From Methylobacterium sp. UNC378MF (lineage in GTDB: Bacteria > Pseudomonadota > Alphaproteobacteria > Rhizobiales > Beijerinckiaceae): 64,000 nt of DNA. The DNA is taken from contig NZ_FMWU01000003.1 in NCBI RefSeq assembly GCF_900103195.1, positions 124,001 through 188,000 on the forward strand, in the 5' to 3' direction. Under the pieces are notes generated by a model, which had not been told where the DNA came from, did not search any database, and worked only from the letters and a program-made list of their open reading frames with translations. The position numbers were made by a program, and so were the translations under genes. Below are positions 7,354 through 14,784 of the stretch, piece by piece. The first letter of the stretch is position 1. Every line of letters begins with the position of its first letter.

Positions 7354-7743
7354 TCAGCCGCGGCCCTTTGCGGCATACTCCCAGACCGGCGGCCCCCACG
7401 TCTGACCCGGCTTGGTCCGGTACCCGGAGAAGCGGTCGAACACGATCCGGTCCGGCTCGACGCCGACCGCCTTGCTGTCGTTGACCATCAGAGCCCCGGC
7501 ATACTCGACGCGCAGGAAGCCGTGCTCCGGGTGGACGCCAAAGAGCTGCGGCGCCGTCCAGCCGAGCCGGTGCGCCTCGGCGCCGTGCTCGTCGATGAAC
7601 GCCAGCGCGTTCGCCCGCATCGCCGCCCATCGCGCCGGCAGGAGATACCGGCACGGCGAGGCGTGCTCGGACAGGCGCTCGATCTGGTCGCGCCATGAAG
7701 CCACGGCGGGCGGGAGGGCAGCGGGGGCGAGGCTGGCTGACAT
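7354..7743 (-). CDS. Hypothetical mobile-element protein
   Basis: A 129-residue protein. It carries an N-terminal helix, the segment RANALAFIDEHGAEAHRLGW (~43-62), then LFGVHPEHGFLRVEYAGAL and a C-terminal RIVFDRFSGYRTK region. Small proteins of this type occur in accessory regions of alphaproteobacterial genomes; I know of no function. Lone leftward gene, with a 140-bp gap to the next. Confidence 0.6.
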   Translation of the reverse strand: MSASLAPAALPPAVASWRDQIERLSEHASPCRYLLPARWAAMRANALAFIDEHGAEAHRLGWTAPQLFGVHPEHGFLRVEYAGALMVNDSKAVGVEPDRIVFDRFSGYRTKPGQTWGPPVWEYAAKGRG

Positions 7744-7995
7744 GCCGGCGGCGGTACCGCGGGCCCCTTAACGAAATAGGGCGAGCGCTTGTGGAAGCGA
7801 AACAGTCTCGCCATGCTGGATCGCATAAGTCCTACAGCGCCGCATAGGCGCGCAGCTCCAACGATCCGAACTGGCTTGGGTCCTGAACCTCAGCTACCAG
7901 AGCGCTTACGGGCGGGAAGGTAGTCCCACACGTTAACAGCGATGATAAACCCGACGAAAAACAGGCACCCTGATAAGAAGAGCCATTGAGGCAAC

Positions 7996-8757
7996 ATGTC
8001 TACCGACGACTTTCTGTGGTGGTCTAACGTAATTTACCTTTTCTCGCTTGCCGCCGCGTTGATCGCGAGTTTCTGGCTTTGGCGTTTAAGCTTGCGTTAC
8101 GAAACGGGCTCCGACCGTCCTAAGTTGCGTCAGAGCGCAAATAAGCTCCAGCTGAGCTTCTCAGCCGTGGCCGCCCTGGCGAGCTTGGCGCTATGGCAGT
8201 TTTCCCTCCGGGCAAGCCACGAGGCCGACGCAAGAGTAGCTGATGCGGACAAAGCTGGAAAGCAGGCCGCTGAGGTCGCTGCCACAGCCAAGGAGCGGAC
8301 TGCGCTACTGGAGCGCGAAGCCGAAGAGGCCCGGGAGCGAACCGCGCAGATTGACGGCTCCAATTTGCAACTCCAACGCATAGTGGAGCAAGAGCATAGT
8401 GCCCGCCTCAAGTTGGAAGGCGCAATGGCATCCAGGCATATCTTGCCCGGCCAGCGGTTTGCCATTGCCGAAGCGCTTTCAAAAATCACAGATCCACTTT
8501 ATGTGAATGTGATTTGTCTACAGGATCCTGAGTCAAGAAATTTTGCCAGAGAAATTACCCAAGCGCTCGCTGACGCGCATGTGATCGTCCACGCCACGGT
8601 TATAAATGTCATGCCACAATATGGCATTGGTATCACAACGAAGCCGGGCAACCCAGTGATCGAGGCTCTAAAATCTGCAAATCTGCAGCCGGCCGTAAAC
8701 TACACAAATGACGACCACACGCAGCTCTTTGTAGGACTGAAACCACCAGGTTTGTAG
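7996..8757 (+). CDS. Two-TM membrane protein with coiled coil and a C-terminal alpha/beta domain
   Basis: A 253-residue protein. Two membrane helices lie at ~10-28 and ~55-72, then a long charged coiled coil (~75-140, rich in AEVAATAKERTALLERE-type heptads). A C-terminal domain (~150-250) contains YVNVICLQDPESRNFAREI and ends with LFVGLKPP. Proteins with this plan (two TM, coiled coil, a domain with D-P-E-S and a terminal V-G-x-K-P) are widespread but uncharacterised. Flanked by non-coding gaps, so probably its own transcription unit. It could sense envelope state or act in phage-phage competition; neither is shown. Confidence 0.7.
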   Translation: MSTDDFLWWSNVIYLFSLAAALIASFWLWRLSLRYETGSDRPKLRQSANKLQLSFSAVAALASLALWQFSLRASHEADARVADADKAGKQAAEVAATAKERTALLEREAEEARERTAQIDGSNLQLQRIVEQEHSARLKLEGAMASRHILPGQRFAIAEALSKITDPLYVNVICLQDPESRNFAREITQALADAHVIVHATVINVMPQYGIGITTKPGNPVIEALKSANLQPAVNYTNDDHTQLFVGLKPPGL

Positions 8758-8781
8758 ATCTTGGATCCGGAAACGACGAAA

Positions 8782-8807
8782 GGCGCCCCGGCCGAAGCCA
8801 GGGCGCC
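8782..8807. terminator. Strong hairpin between convergent genes
   Basis: GGCGCCC (8782-8788) pairs with GGGCGCC (8801-8807) across a 12-base loop, between the plus-strand gene ending at 8757 and the minus-strand gene ending at 8840. The convergent location fits a two-way terminator, although no U-tract follows. Confidence 0.45.
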
Positions 8808-8839
8808 CAGGGCAGTGTGAAGTAGGGTGTGAAGCGGCG

Positions 8840-9442
8840 CTACCGGCGCGCTGGCGCCCGGGCGTCCCGTTCGATCTCGTCGATCCGGCGCTGCATGCCC
8901 TGGATGGTGTCGCGCGGGGTGTTGAGGTCGTAGAGCCCCTGCCGGTTCTGATCGGACTGACGCTGCAAATCCGCATCGCGGGCGCGCTGGGCGGCCCACA
9001 TCTGCTCGTGCTCGCCGCGGGGGACGATCTGCTTGGATACCGTGTCGAGATCGCGCTCGATCCGCTCGACCCGCGCGTCCGACAGACGCTGGAGATCGTC
9101 CCGGCGCTGGGTGATGACGGAGAAGCGCGCGTCTAGGTCCTCGCGGGGCACGTAGCGATCGGCGCGCGCCTCCATCTTCACGAGCGAGGCCTTCAGGTCG
9201 GCGATGCCGTCGCCCAGCGGACGGAAGGCGAGGCCGCCAATCGACGCGATGACAGTGAGCATGATGCCGGCGAACGTCCCGATCACGCCCCACGGGATGC
9301 GATCTCGGGAATCGAGCTTCCCGACGATGGTCTTGATCCCATCCTCGATCCCGCCGACCCGCACCTCGAGCGAGGTGATGCGCTCGTCCATCGGCCGTCC
9401 GGTCATGGGCTGGATCTGCTGCTGCTGGAGCTGTGCGGTCAT
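8840..9442 (-). CDS. Phage membrane protein with coiled coil
   Basis: A 200-residue protein; start taken at MTAQLQQQQ (9442). A Gln-rich N-terminus is followed by an amphipathic helix (TSLEVRVGGIEDGIKTIVGK), one membrane helix at ~55-75 (WGVIGTFAGIMLTVIASIGG), then ~120 residues of charged coiled coil. It is the last gene of the leftward late operon, just after the spanin pair. Its plan suggests an envelope-spanning lysis accessory protein or a structural accessory; unassigned. Confidence 0.65.
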   Translation of the reverse strand: MTAQLQQQQIQPMTGRPMDERITSLEVRVGGIEDGIKTIVGKLDSRDRIPWGVIGTFAGIMLTVIASIGGLAFRPLGDGIADLKASLVKMEARADRYVPREDLDARFSVITQRRDDLQRLSDARVERIERDLDTVSKQIVPRGEHEQMWAAQRARDADLQRQSDQNRQGLYDLNTPRDTIQGMQRRIDEIERDARAPARR

Positions 9443-9576
9443 GGTCCTGGCCCCCAAGGCCGGAGAGTCGCGCGCCGGTGTTCCGGTCGCGCGGAGAGAG
9501 ACCCCGTCCCACGTGCGCGAGGGGCCGAATGTCAGAGTGGGAAGCCCGTGAAACTTTCACGGGCTTTGGGTGCCGG

Positions 9577-9897
9577 TCAGGGCTTGGCGAAGTCCCGGTG
9601 CACGGCCTCGATCCAGGCAAGCGCGCGCAGCCCGCACGCGGTCTTGGCACGATCTTGGATCTTCGCCCGACCGATAATCCGCACGACGTCGGCGGTGCTC
9701 AGCGCCCGGTCCGGGATCTCCGGAAAGGACCGCTTCAGGCAGGCGGCGACATCGGAGGGCGGCTCGGGCAGGATCACGCGGATCTCGGCCGGCGCGCTGA
9801 CGTCGAGCGCGGGGACCGGCTCAGAGTGCACGCAGGCGGCGAGCGAGATCGCGAGGAACGGCAGGATGAGTGCCGCGCGGATCGTGGGCGAGCGCAT
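9577..9897 (-). CDS. Rz1-like outer-membrane spanin lipoprotein
   Basis: A 106-residue protein with a lipoprotein signal: basic N-terminus, hydrophobic core and lipobox LAAC with Cys22. The mature part starts near a Pro-rich stretch and is periplasmic. It overlaps the Rz-like gene by 77 bases in another frame, the classical Rz/Rz1 arrangement. With the i-spanin it would fuse inner and outer membrane in the last step of lysis. Longer than the shortest Rz1 proteins, and its C-terminal ~50 residues are a folded-looking helical part, which is unusual. Confidence 0.65.
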   Translation of the reverse strand: MRSPTIRAALILPFLAISLAACVHSEPVPALDVSAPAEIRVILPEPPSDVAACLKRSFPEIPDRALSTADVVRIIGRAKIQDRAKTACGLRALAWIEAVHRDFAKP

Positions 9898-10252
9898 CGT
9901 TCAGGTCCTTCAGCTGGGCGTTGTCGGCCTGGGCAGCCGCCAGATCGCGGGTCGCCTGCTCGGCCAGATCTTTGGTGATCGCCTCGGCCTTCTCGGCGCG
10001 CTCGCGCTCGGCCTTCAGGTTGGCGGCGGCGACGACCTTAAAGGCGTCGTGCGCGCCCTTGGCCTCGGCCGCCTGCCAGATTGCGGCGCCGGTGATGAGG
10101 AGCGCGCCGACGCCGATCAGCGGCATCTTCAGCCGCTCGGGCACGAACATCGCGCCGACGAAGGCGACGACGACGCAGGCGATCCCGCACGCGCCGACGA
10201 TCGACGCGAGCGGCGAGAACGCCGCCCACGCCTGGAACAGGAAACCGAGCAT
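9821..10252 (-). CDS. Rz-like inner-membrane spanin
   Basis: A 143-residue protein with two hydrophobic segments (~13-37 and ~42-62) and a long charged coiled coil (~65-125, e.g. KAERERAEKAEAITKDLAEQ). Inner-membrane anchor plus periplasmic coiled coil is the i-spanin plan. It lies directly after the endolysin (4-base gap) and overlaps the lipoprotein gene. Assignment rests on topology and order; the two membrane segments instead of one make it slightly atypical. Confidence 0.65.
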   Translation of the reverse strand: MLGFLFQAWAAFSPLASIVGACGIACVVVAFVGAMFVPERLKMPLIGVGALLITGAAIWQAAEAKGAHDAFKVVAAANLKAERERAEKAEAITKDLAEQATRDLAAAQADNAQLKDLNDALAHDPRGTHPAVPRDLARRLRAL

Positions 10253-10255
10253 GGG

Positions 10256-10771
10256 TCAGACCCCCTTGAGGCAGAGCGCTTCCTCGGCCTTGCGCCGCCG
10301 CACGAGGCCGGCGACGACGCGGCCGCCGGCGCGGTCGAACTTGAGGATGGCGTGGCAGGCCGCGCGGCGGTCGCCGGCGTTGTAGAGGCGCACGACCGAG
10401 CTCTTGCAGAAGCCGCCCGAGCCGATGTTGTAGGAGAGGCTCAGGAACGCCGCGTAGGTATCGTCGCCCATCGGCCGGGTGACACACCGCTCCATCGCCG
10501 GGGCGAAGTCCTCGGTCAGCCGCTTGAGCAGCATCGCCTCGCACTGCGGCTTCGAGACCGTCATGCCCATGCGGACACCCTTGGTCTCGCCGATGCAGAT
10601 CGTCGGCACGCCGATCGAGTCGCGATAGGCCGAGGTGCGCAGCCCCTCGAAGCCGGTGATCGTGGTGCAGCACAGCGCCGCGAGCGCGGTGCCGGCGATG
10701 AGGCGGCCCTTGGCCTGGGGCGGCAGCTTCGCCACGGCTGCGGCGGACCGGCGGAAGATGGATGCGAGCAT
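10256..10771 (-). CDS. SAR-type endolysin, GH24 lysozyme
   Basis: A 171-residue muramidase that cuts the glycan backbone of peptidoglycan. Catalytic triad in T4/P21-lysozyme spacing: Glu42-x8-Asp51-x5-Thr57 within FEGLRTSAYRDSIGVPT. Residues ~21-39 are a weakly hydrophobic signal-anchor (KGRLIAGTALAALCC), typical of SAR endolysins that reach the periplasm through Sec and are held inactive until the membrane is depolarised. The start at 10771 overlaps the preceding stop (TGATG). Cys34 and Cys35 in the anchor could take part in disulfide control, as in some SAR endolysins. Confidence 0.85.
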   Translation of the reverse strand: MLASIFRRSAAAVAKLPPQAKGRLIAGTALAALCCTTITGFEGLRTSAYRDSIGVPTICIGETKGVRMGMTVSKPQCEAMLLKRLTEDFAPAMERCVTRPMGDDTYAAFLSLSYNIGSGGFCKSSVVRLYNAGDRRAACHAILKFDRAGGRVVAGLVRRRKAEEALCLKGV

Positions 10772-11034
10772 CACGCGCCTCCGCCGTTGACGTTGCCCTG
10801 CGGCATCAGCCGCGCGCCCACGGCCGCGACCGTGAAGAAGAGAGCCGCAGCCGCGACCCACGGGCGGACCGCGGCCGGCGCGTCGGTGAAGAAGCTGCAG
10901 GCCTCCGCGAGCCCGTCGCAGAGCGCGGCGAGCAGCATGAAGCGCACGCTCCAGGCGCGGAGCAGCAGCTCACGCCAGTTCTCGTGCAGGCGCGCGCGGA
11001 CGGCCGCGCCGAGGCGCGCGAGGAACGCGGACAT
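10771..11034 (-). CDS. Putative holin
   Basis: An 87-residue protein. A short amphipathic N-terminus is followed by two hydrophobic segments (~30-48 and ~58-75) and a C-terminus AVGARLMPQGN. The GR/AR-L-x-x-Q ending after the last helix resembles small holins of proteobacterial phages (DUF7940-like). Directly precedes and overlaps the SAR endolysin gene, the expected holin or pinholin position. Assigned by topology and place. Confidence 0.6.
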   Translation of the reverse strand: MSAFLARLGAAVRARLHENWRELLLRAWSVRFMLLAALCDGLAEACSFFTDAPAAVRPWVAAAALFFTVAAVGARLMPQGNVNGGGA

Positions 11035-11048
11035 CGGGTGTCTCCTGG

Positions 11049-11282
11049 TCAGAACGGGATGGAGAGGCGCAGGCGCAGCGGCGCGAGCTCGTCGAGCTCC
11101 AGGGTGCGCAGGCGGCCGGCGTCGTGGATGAGCAGGCCGTTCGGCGCGATTGGCGCCGCGGCCAGAAGGCTCGCAGCACTCGGCCGGGCCGGTAGGTGCG
11201 GGATGCGCGGGCGGGCGGTGGCCGCGGCCGGCGCGCCTGCCACCAGGACGCCGGCGAGCGCCGCCAGAATCCGGACGCGCAT
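11049..11282 (-). CDS. Small secreted protein of the lysis region
   Basis: A 77-residue protein with a Sec signal peptide (MRVRILAALAGVLVAGAPAA, cleavage near ATA-RP). The mature part is ~53 residues, basic, and ends LRLRLSIPF. The ATG overlaps the stop of the RlpA-like gene (ATGA). No family recognised; the signal and its place between RlpA-like and holin genes suggest a periplasmic role in lysis. Confidence 0.55.
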   Translation of the reverse strand: MRVRILAALAGVLVAGAPAAATARPRIPHLPARPSAASLLAAAPIAPNGLLIHDAGRLRTLELDELAPLRLRLSIPF

Positions 11283-11677
11283 CAGCGCGCGTCCGCGACG
11301 CGGCGCCCGGACGGCACGACCTCGACCCGCACCCGGGCGAGGCCGCAGGCACCGAGCGCGCGGCACGATCCGGTCGACAGGTCGATCAGCCGCCCGAGCC
11401 GACGATGCGGGCCGCGATCGTTGACGCGGACGACGATGCTCCGGCCGGTGGCGAGGTGCGTCACCCGGAGCCGCGTATTGAACGGGACGTCCCAGATCGC
11501 CGCCGTCCGGCCCATCGGCTTGAACCGCTCGCCGTTCGCGGTCAGGCCCTTCGGGTTGATGCGGAAGATCTCGCGGCCGTAGGTCGAGGCGATCCCCTCC
11601 CAGGCGCGGGCGTGGCCGGGCACGAGCAGCAGCGCGCAGGCGATCGCCGCCCGCAGCGCGAGGCGCTGGAGGATCAT
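11282..11677 (-). CDS. RlpA-like double-psi beta-barrel protein
   Basis: A 131-residue exported protein: signal peptide ~1-25 (CALLLVPGHARA), then an RlpA-type barrel with ASTYGREI, LTANGERF (~48-55), a THLATGRSIVVRVNDRGP stretch and IDLSTG. The NDRGP motif and the order of strands are those of RlpA. Bacterial RlpA cleaves denuded glycan strands at the septum, but many homologues lack activity. Here the catalytic-region Asp in VNDRGP is kept, whereas the usual GxASWYG Trp region is ASTYG. It sits with the holin and endolysin, so probably a second wall-acting lysis protein. Confidence 0.8.
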   Translation of the reverse strand: MILQRLALRAAIACALLLVPGHARAWEGIASTYGREIFRINPKGLTANGERFKPMGRTAAIWDVPFNTRLRVTHLATGRSIVVRVNDRGPHRRLGRLIDLSTGSCRALGACGLARVRVEVVPSGRRVADAR

Positions 11678-11783
11678 GGTGGTCTCCGGAAGCGTGGTAG
11701 GGGGCGGCGCGGCTCGCCGTGTTTCACCGATCCCCGCGTGCGGGGCGGCTCCAGCCCGGAAGGGCGGAGGGCGGCGGGCCGCC

Positions 11784-11810
11784 ACCGTTCCCGAAATCTT
11801 CGGGAACGGT
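11784..11810. repeat. 12-bp perfect inverted repeat with 3-base loop
   Basis: ACCGTTCCCGAA (11784-11795) and its complement TTCGGGAACGGT (11799-11810) flank ATC. It lies between the tail genes and the lysis cassette on the leftward strand. It could fold into a very stable hairpin (processing or termination without a U-tract) or be a protein-binding or recombination site. Confidence 0.6.
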
Positions 11811-11833
11811 CGGGCCTCAGGCGGACGGCGCGC

Positions 11834-12280
11834 CTACCGCAGCGCGGTGATGTCGAAGGTGACCGGCGTCGTGCCGGCGGAGAGCGCCAGCGTGGTCTTG
11901 AACGAGACGGCGACCGTCCCGTCGGCGGTGACCAGCGGCAGGCCCATCTCAAGGCCTGCCGGCAGCTTGGCCCGGACCTCGACCTGCTCGCCGGCCTTGA
12001 GGACATCGCCGGCCCGCGCCGGCACGAGGCCGGTCAGCGTCAGCGTGAAGCTCGCGAGCGCGGCCGCGTTGGGGAGCTTGGCCGACGCGGTGAAGTGCGC
12101 GACCTCCTCGGGCCGGCCCTCGAGCGCCGCGAGGCGGGCGAGGATCGGGGCGAGCGTGGCCGGCACGCCGAGCAGGTCGAGCACGGCGGACAGCGGCGCC
12201 ATGTAGAAGCGCCCATCCTTCAGGACCCGGACCATCTCGGTGCCGTCGAGCGGCTGGCGGTAGATTGGGAGCGGCGTCAT
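11834..12280 (-). CDS. Hypothetical phage tail-region protein
   Basis: A 148-residue protein. The ATG at 12280 (MTPLPIYRQPLDGTEMVRVL) was chosen over an upstream start because the upstream part falls in the preceding gene. An N-terminal ~50 residues with helices is followed by a beta-rich part (FTLTLTGLVPARAGDVLKAG) that looks like a small Ig-like or fibre-tip domain. Last gene of the tail-fibre cluster. No known family. Confidence 0.55.
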   Translation of the reverse strand: MTPLPIYRQPLDGTEMVRVLKDGRFYMAPLSAVLDLLGVPATLAPILARLAALEGRPEEVAHFTASAKLPNAAALASFTLTLTGLVPARAGDVLKAGEQVEVRAKLPAGLEMGLPLVTADGTVAVSFKTTLALSAGTTPVTFDITALR

Positions 12281-12284
12281 AGGG

Positions 12285-12794
12285 TCAGCTCGGCAGCGTG
12301 ACGGCTGCAAACGCTGCGTCGACCTGTGCCGTCGTGGTCACCGTCCCTGCCACGCGCCCCTCGTCGAGCTTGCGGTAGGCGGAGTAGCAGGCCTGCACCC
12401 ACTGACCGACGGCAATCGCCACCGTCTGCATGGTCTGGCTGTCGATCGCGACCCAGCCGGACGCGGCCTTGAAGTCGATCGACTTGTCGGGCTGTGCTTG
12501 GCTCAGCGCGTAGGCGCCGTCGATCAGGCCGCGGCTCTCGGCATCGGTCTTGATCCGCATGCCCCCGATCGTCACGCCGCCATCGCGAAGAGCCGCGTGG
12601 GCGTTCGCGATGTAGGCGGCGAGATCGACGCCCGTGTAGGCCGCGATCAGCGCGGTCGCTGTCTGCCTCTGCACACCCGTAGCGCTGGGATCGAAGTCGA
12701 TCCGCCACGTGGACCGGTCGTTCGAATCGGCCGTCGACACGCCGAGGATCGGGCAGACGGCCGCGATAGCGGCGTGGAGCGCCTGAATATCCAT
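12285..12794 (-). CDS. DUF4376-type tail-fibre-associated protein
   Basis: A 169-residue protein. Residues ~60-155 match the DUF4376 plan: IANAHAALRDGGVTIGGMRI, TDAESRGLIDGAYALS, WVAIDSQTMQTVAIAVGQWV, then QACYSAYRKLDEG. Such domains occur at the C-terminus of tail-fibre or fibre-chaperone proteins in many tailed phages. The N-terminal 60 residues are unrelated. Likely involved in fibre assembly; inferred from the domain and position. Confidence 0.7.
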   Translation of the reverse strand: MDIQALHAAIAAVCPILGVSTADSNDRSTWRIDFDPSATGVQRQTATALIAAYTGVDLAAYIANAHAALRDGGVTIGGMRIKTDAESRGLIDGAYALSQAQPDKSIDFKAASGWVAIDSQTMQTVAIAVGQWVQACYSAYRKLDEGRVAGTVTTTAQVDAAFAAVTLPS

Positions 12795-12803
12795 GGTCGG
12801 CCC

Positions 12804-14042
12804 TCAGAACGTCGTCAGCACGTCGAGTTGCGCGCGGTTGTTGACGAAGGTCGATGTGCTGTTGGCGGCGTCGGTCGCCTCCAGAGCCTGGAGGAAATGC
12901 AGTCCCACTCCGGGAAGGCCGGCGTAGCGGGCAAGCGTCGTCGCGTTTGCGTTCGCCTCAAGCCCCAGCATCGCGCCGGGTGCGTTGGCGGCCGTGCTGT
13001 CGAGTCCGATCCCGAGGTAGCTGACCCCACTGCCGTTCGCGGCCTGCGAGATCAGCGACGCGATCACCCCGTCGACGTCGAGGCCGCGCACCACGGTCGC
13101 GCGCCACGTCGTGGAATTGGCATAGGCCCGCAACGTCGCGGAGGCGTAGGAGTGGCTGGCGTTGGTGTCCTGGACGTTCAGGGCCACCGGCTTGCGGTCG
13201 AAGGCATTCCACAGTCCTACCCAAGCCGCGCCACCGTTGGCCGCCGCCGAGCCTGGGTTGAATGAGACCGTGGCGCCCGAGGGGTCGGTCACGATCGTGC
13301 CGACCCAAGTGCCAAAGCCCGCGGCCGGCCCGTTCGCGATTGCGACCGCGTTGCGCAGCAGGCCGTTGACGCGGGAGAGCGCAGTAGAGCCCGCGCCGGC
13401 CCCGCGCGCGGTATTCGAGCCCGCCGTGGCGCCGGCCGCCCACGCGGGCCCGCGGGTGACACGGACCGTCCCGGCATCGTTCCAGGCGAAGAGATCGTAG
13501 ACGTTGCCGGCCGCGGCCGCGGCGGGGCTCTTTGCCGTGTCCGAGAGCGCCTGCGAGACCTCGGCGAAGGCGGTCATCACGTCGGACGACCCGTTCCACA
13601 GCGGGATCAGATTGCCCTGAGCCGGGGTATACAGGACGCTCGTCGCCGCGTTCACTGCGGCCGTCAGCACCGGCACGCCGGGGGTGAGCGTCAGGCGACC
13701 CTGTGGGGCGGCGAACGCCGTGGCCGACGACCCGTCAGAGCCCTTGGTCGCGAGCTTAGTCCACTTCGTCGCGTCGAAGGTCGCGGTCGAGGTGTGGCTC
13801 GTTGAGCAGACGTAACTCTCGCCACCGTAGGTGACGGTCGAGGCCGGCGCGGTCGCCGCGTAGGCGGTCAAAGCAGCCCAGGCGACGGGCGGGGTCTGCC
13901 AGGTCTGAGGGCCGGTCGGGCCGGTAGCCCCCTGCGGTCCGGCGGGTCCGGACGGTCCGGTGGCTCCGGTGTCGCCCTGCGGCCCCGCAGGGCCGCCGAG
14001 ATACACCGCGGGGGCCGCGGGCGTGGTCCTGCGGATCGCCAT
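12804..14042 (-). CDS. Tail fibre protein with collagen-like repeat
   Basis: A 412-residue protein. Residues ~17-46 are ten Gly-X-Y triplets (GPAGPQGDTGATGPSGPAG and so on), a collagen-like trimerisation stalk. A chitin-binding-like segment follows (AYAATAPASTVTYGGESYVC with the SHTST-x-FDATKW ending, ~60-95), as found in fibres and pectinase-type appendages. The remaining ~300 residues are Ala/Gly/Thr-rich and beta-structured, probably the receptor-binding head. Its place between baseplate and lysis genes supports a virion adhesin. Confidence 0.75.
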   Translation of the reverse strand: MAIRRTTPAAPAVYLGGPAGPQGDTGATGPSGPAGPQGATGPTGPQTWQTPPVAWAALTAYAATAPASTVTYGGESYVCSTSHTSTATFDATKWTKLATKGSDGSSATAFAAPQGRLTLTPGVPVLTAAVNAATSVLYTPAQGNLIPLWNGSSDVMTAFAEVSQALSDTAKSPAAAAAGNVYDLFAWNDAGTVRVTRGPAWAAGATAGSNTARGAGAGSTALSRVNGLLRNAVAIANGPAAGFGTWVGTIVTDPSGATVSFNPGSAAANGGAAWVGLWNAFDRKPVALNVQDTNASHSYASATLRAYANSTTWRATVVRGLDVDGVIASLISQAANGSGVSYLGIGLDSTAANAPGAMLGLEANANATTLARYAGLPGVGLHFLQALEATDAANSTSTFVNNRAQLDVLTTF

Positions 14043-14052
14043 GCGGATGCCC

Positions 14053-14709
14053 TCAGGAGCCGAGTTGCGCGGCGACCGCGACGTGGTGGATCGTGCCGTA
14101 GAAGGCCGGGACGGTAAGCCCGGTGGCCGGGTCGGTGGCCAGGATCGAGTAGGGGTAGGTTCCGGTCGGGCACCGCGCCAACGCGGCCTTGAGCACGCGC
14201 ATGGCGATCACGCCGGACGTCCCGCCGTTGATGATCGTGGGCGTAGCGTCCGCGGTGGAGGCCTGGAGCGCGAACGTCGCCGATCCCAGGCCGGCGCGGC
14301 AGTCGAGGTCGAACCGGAGCCCAGAGAGGTCGACCGGCGCGGGCAGGACGCCGACCGCGAAGCTGTCGCCGACCGCGAACGGCGTCGCACCCTGCGTCAC
14401 CGTCAAAGTGATGCCGCCGGCGTACAGGGGGACGCCGGTCGCGCCCTGTGCGATCAGCGCTCCATTCGGGTCCGCCACGCTGAATTGAGCCAAAGCGCCG
14501 GCCGTGATCACCGTGACGCGGTAGGCGCCCAGCGGCGTCCCGCCCACGATCGATGCGACGGTGAGCGTGCCGGTCCCGATGTTGGTGGAGGCCGCGGCGA
14601 TCCCGCCCAGGCCCGCCTGTCCGATCACCGGGAGCGGATCGAGCCAGTCGCAAGTCTGCTGGGTCTCGAAATCGACCGGCTGCGGCTGGATCAGGGTGAG
14701 GCTCGACAT
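14053..14709 (-). CDS. Hypothetical tail-region structural protein
   Basis: A 218-residue protein starting MSSLTLIQPQPVDFETQQTC; beta-rich, with Gly/Thr-rich strands (GTGTLTVASIVGGTPLGAYR). It lacks a signal peptide and looks like a virion appendage or fibre-attachment subunit. A start three codons earlier is possible. Followed by the collagen-type fibre gene. Confidence 0.55.
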   Translation of the reverse strand: MSSLTLIQPQPVDFETQQTCDWLDPLPVIGQAGLGGIAAASTNIGTGTLTVASIVGGTPLGAYRVTVITAGALAQFSVADPNGALIAQGATGVPLYAGGITLTVTQGATPFAVGDSFAVGVLPAPVDLSGLRFDLDCRAGLGSATFALQASTADATPTIINGGTSGVIAMRVLKAALARCPTGTYPYSILATDPATGLTVPAFYGTIHHVAVAAQLGS

Positions 14710-14734
14710 CCACCGCACCTCAGGCGATCGGCAT

Positions 14735-14756
14735 GAAAAAGCCGCCCGGAGGCGGC
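14735..14756 (-). terminator. Rho-independent terminator (leftward) inside the tail-fibre cluster
   Basis: GCCGCC (14741-14746), loop CGGA, GGCGGC (14751-14756); on the minus strand it is followed by five U (14736-14740). It lies downstream of the gene ending at 14785 and upstream of the gene starting at 14709. Confidence 0.65.
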
Positions 14757-14784
14757 GCGGACGGCAGCGTTCAGGACCGACGGG

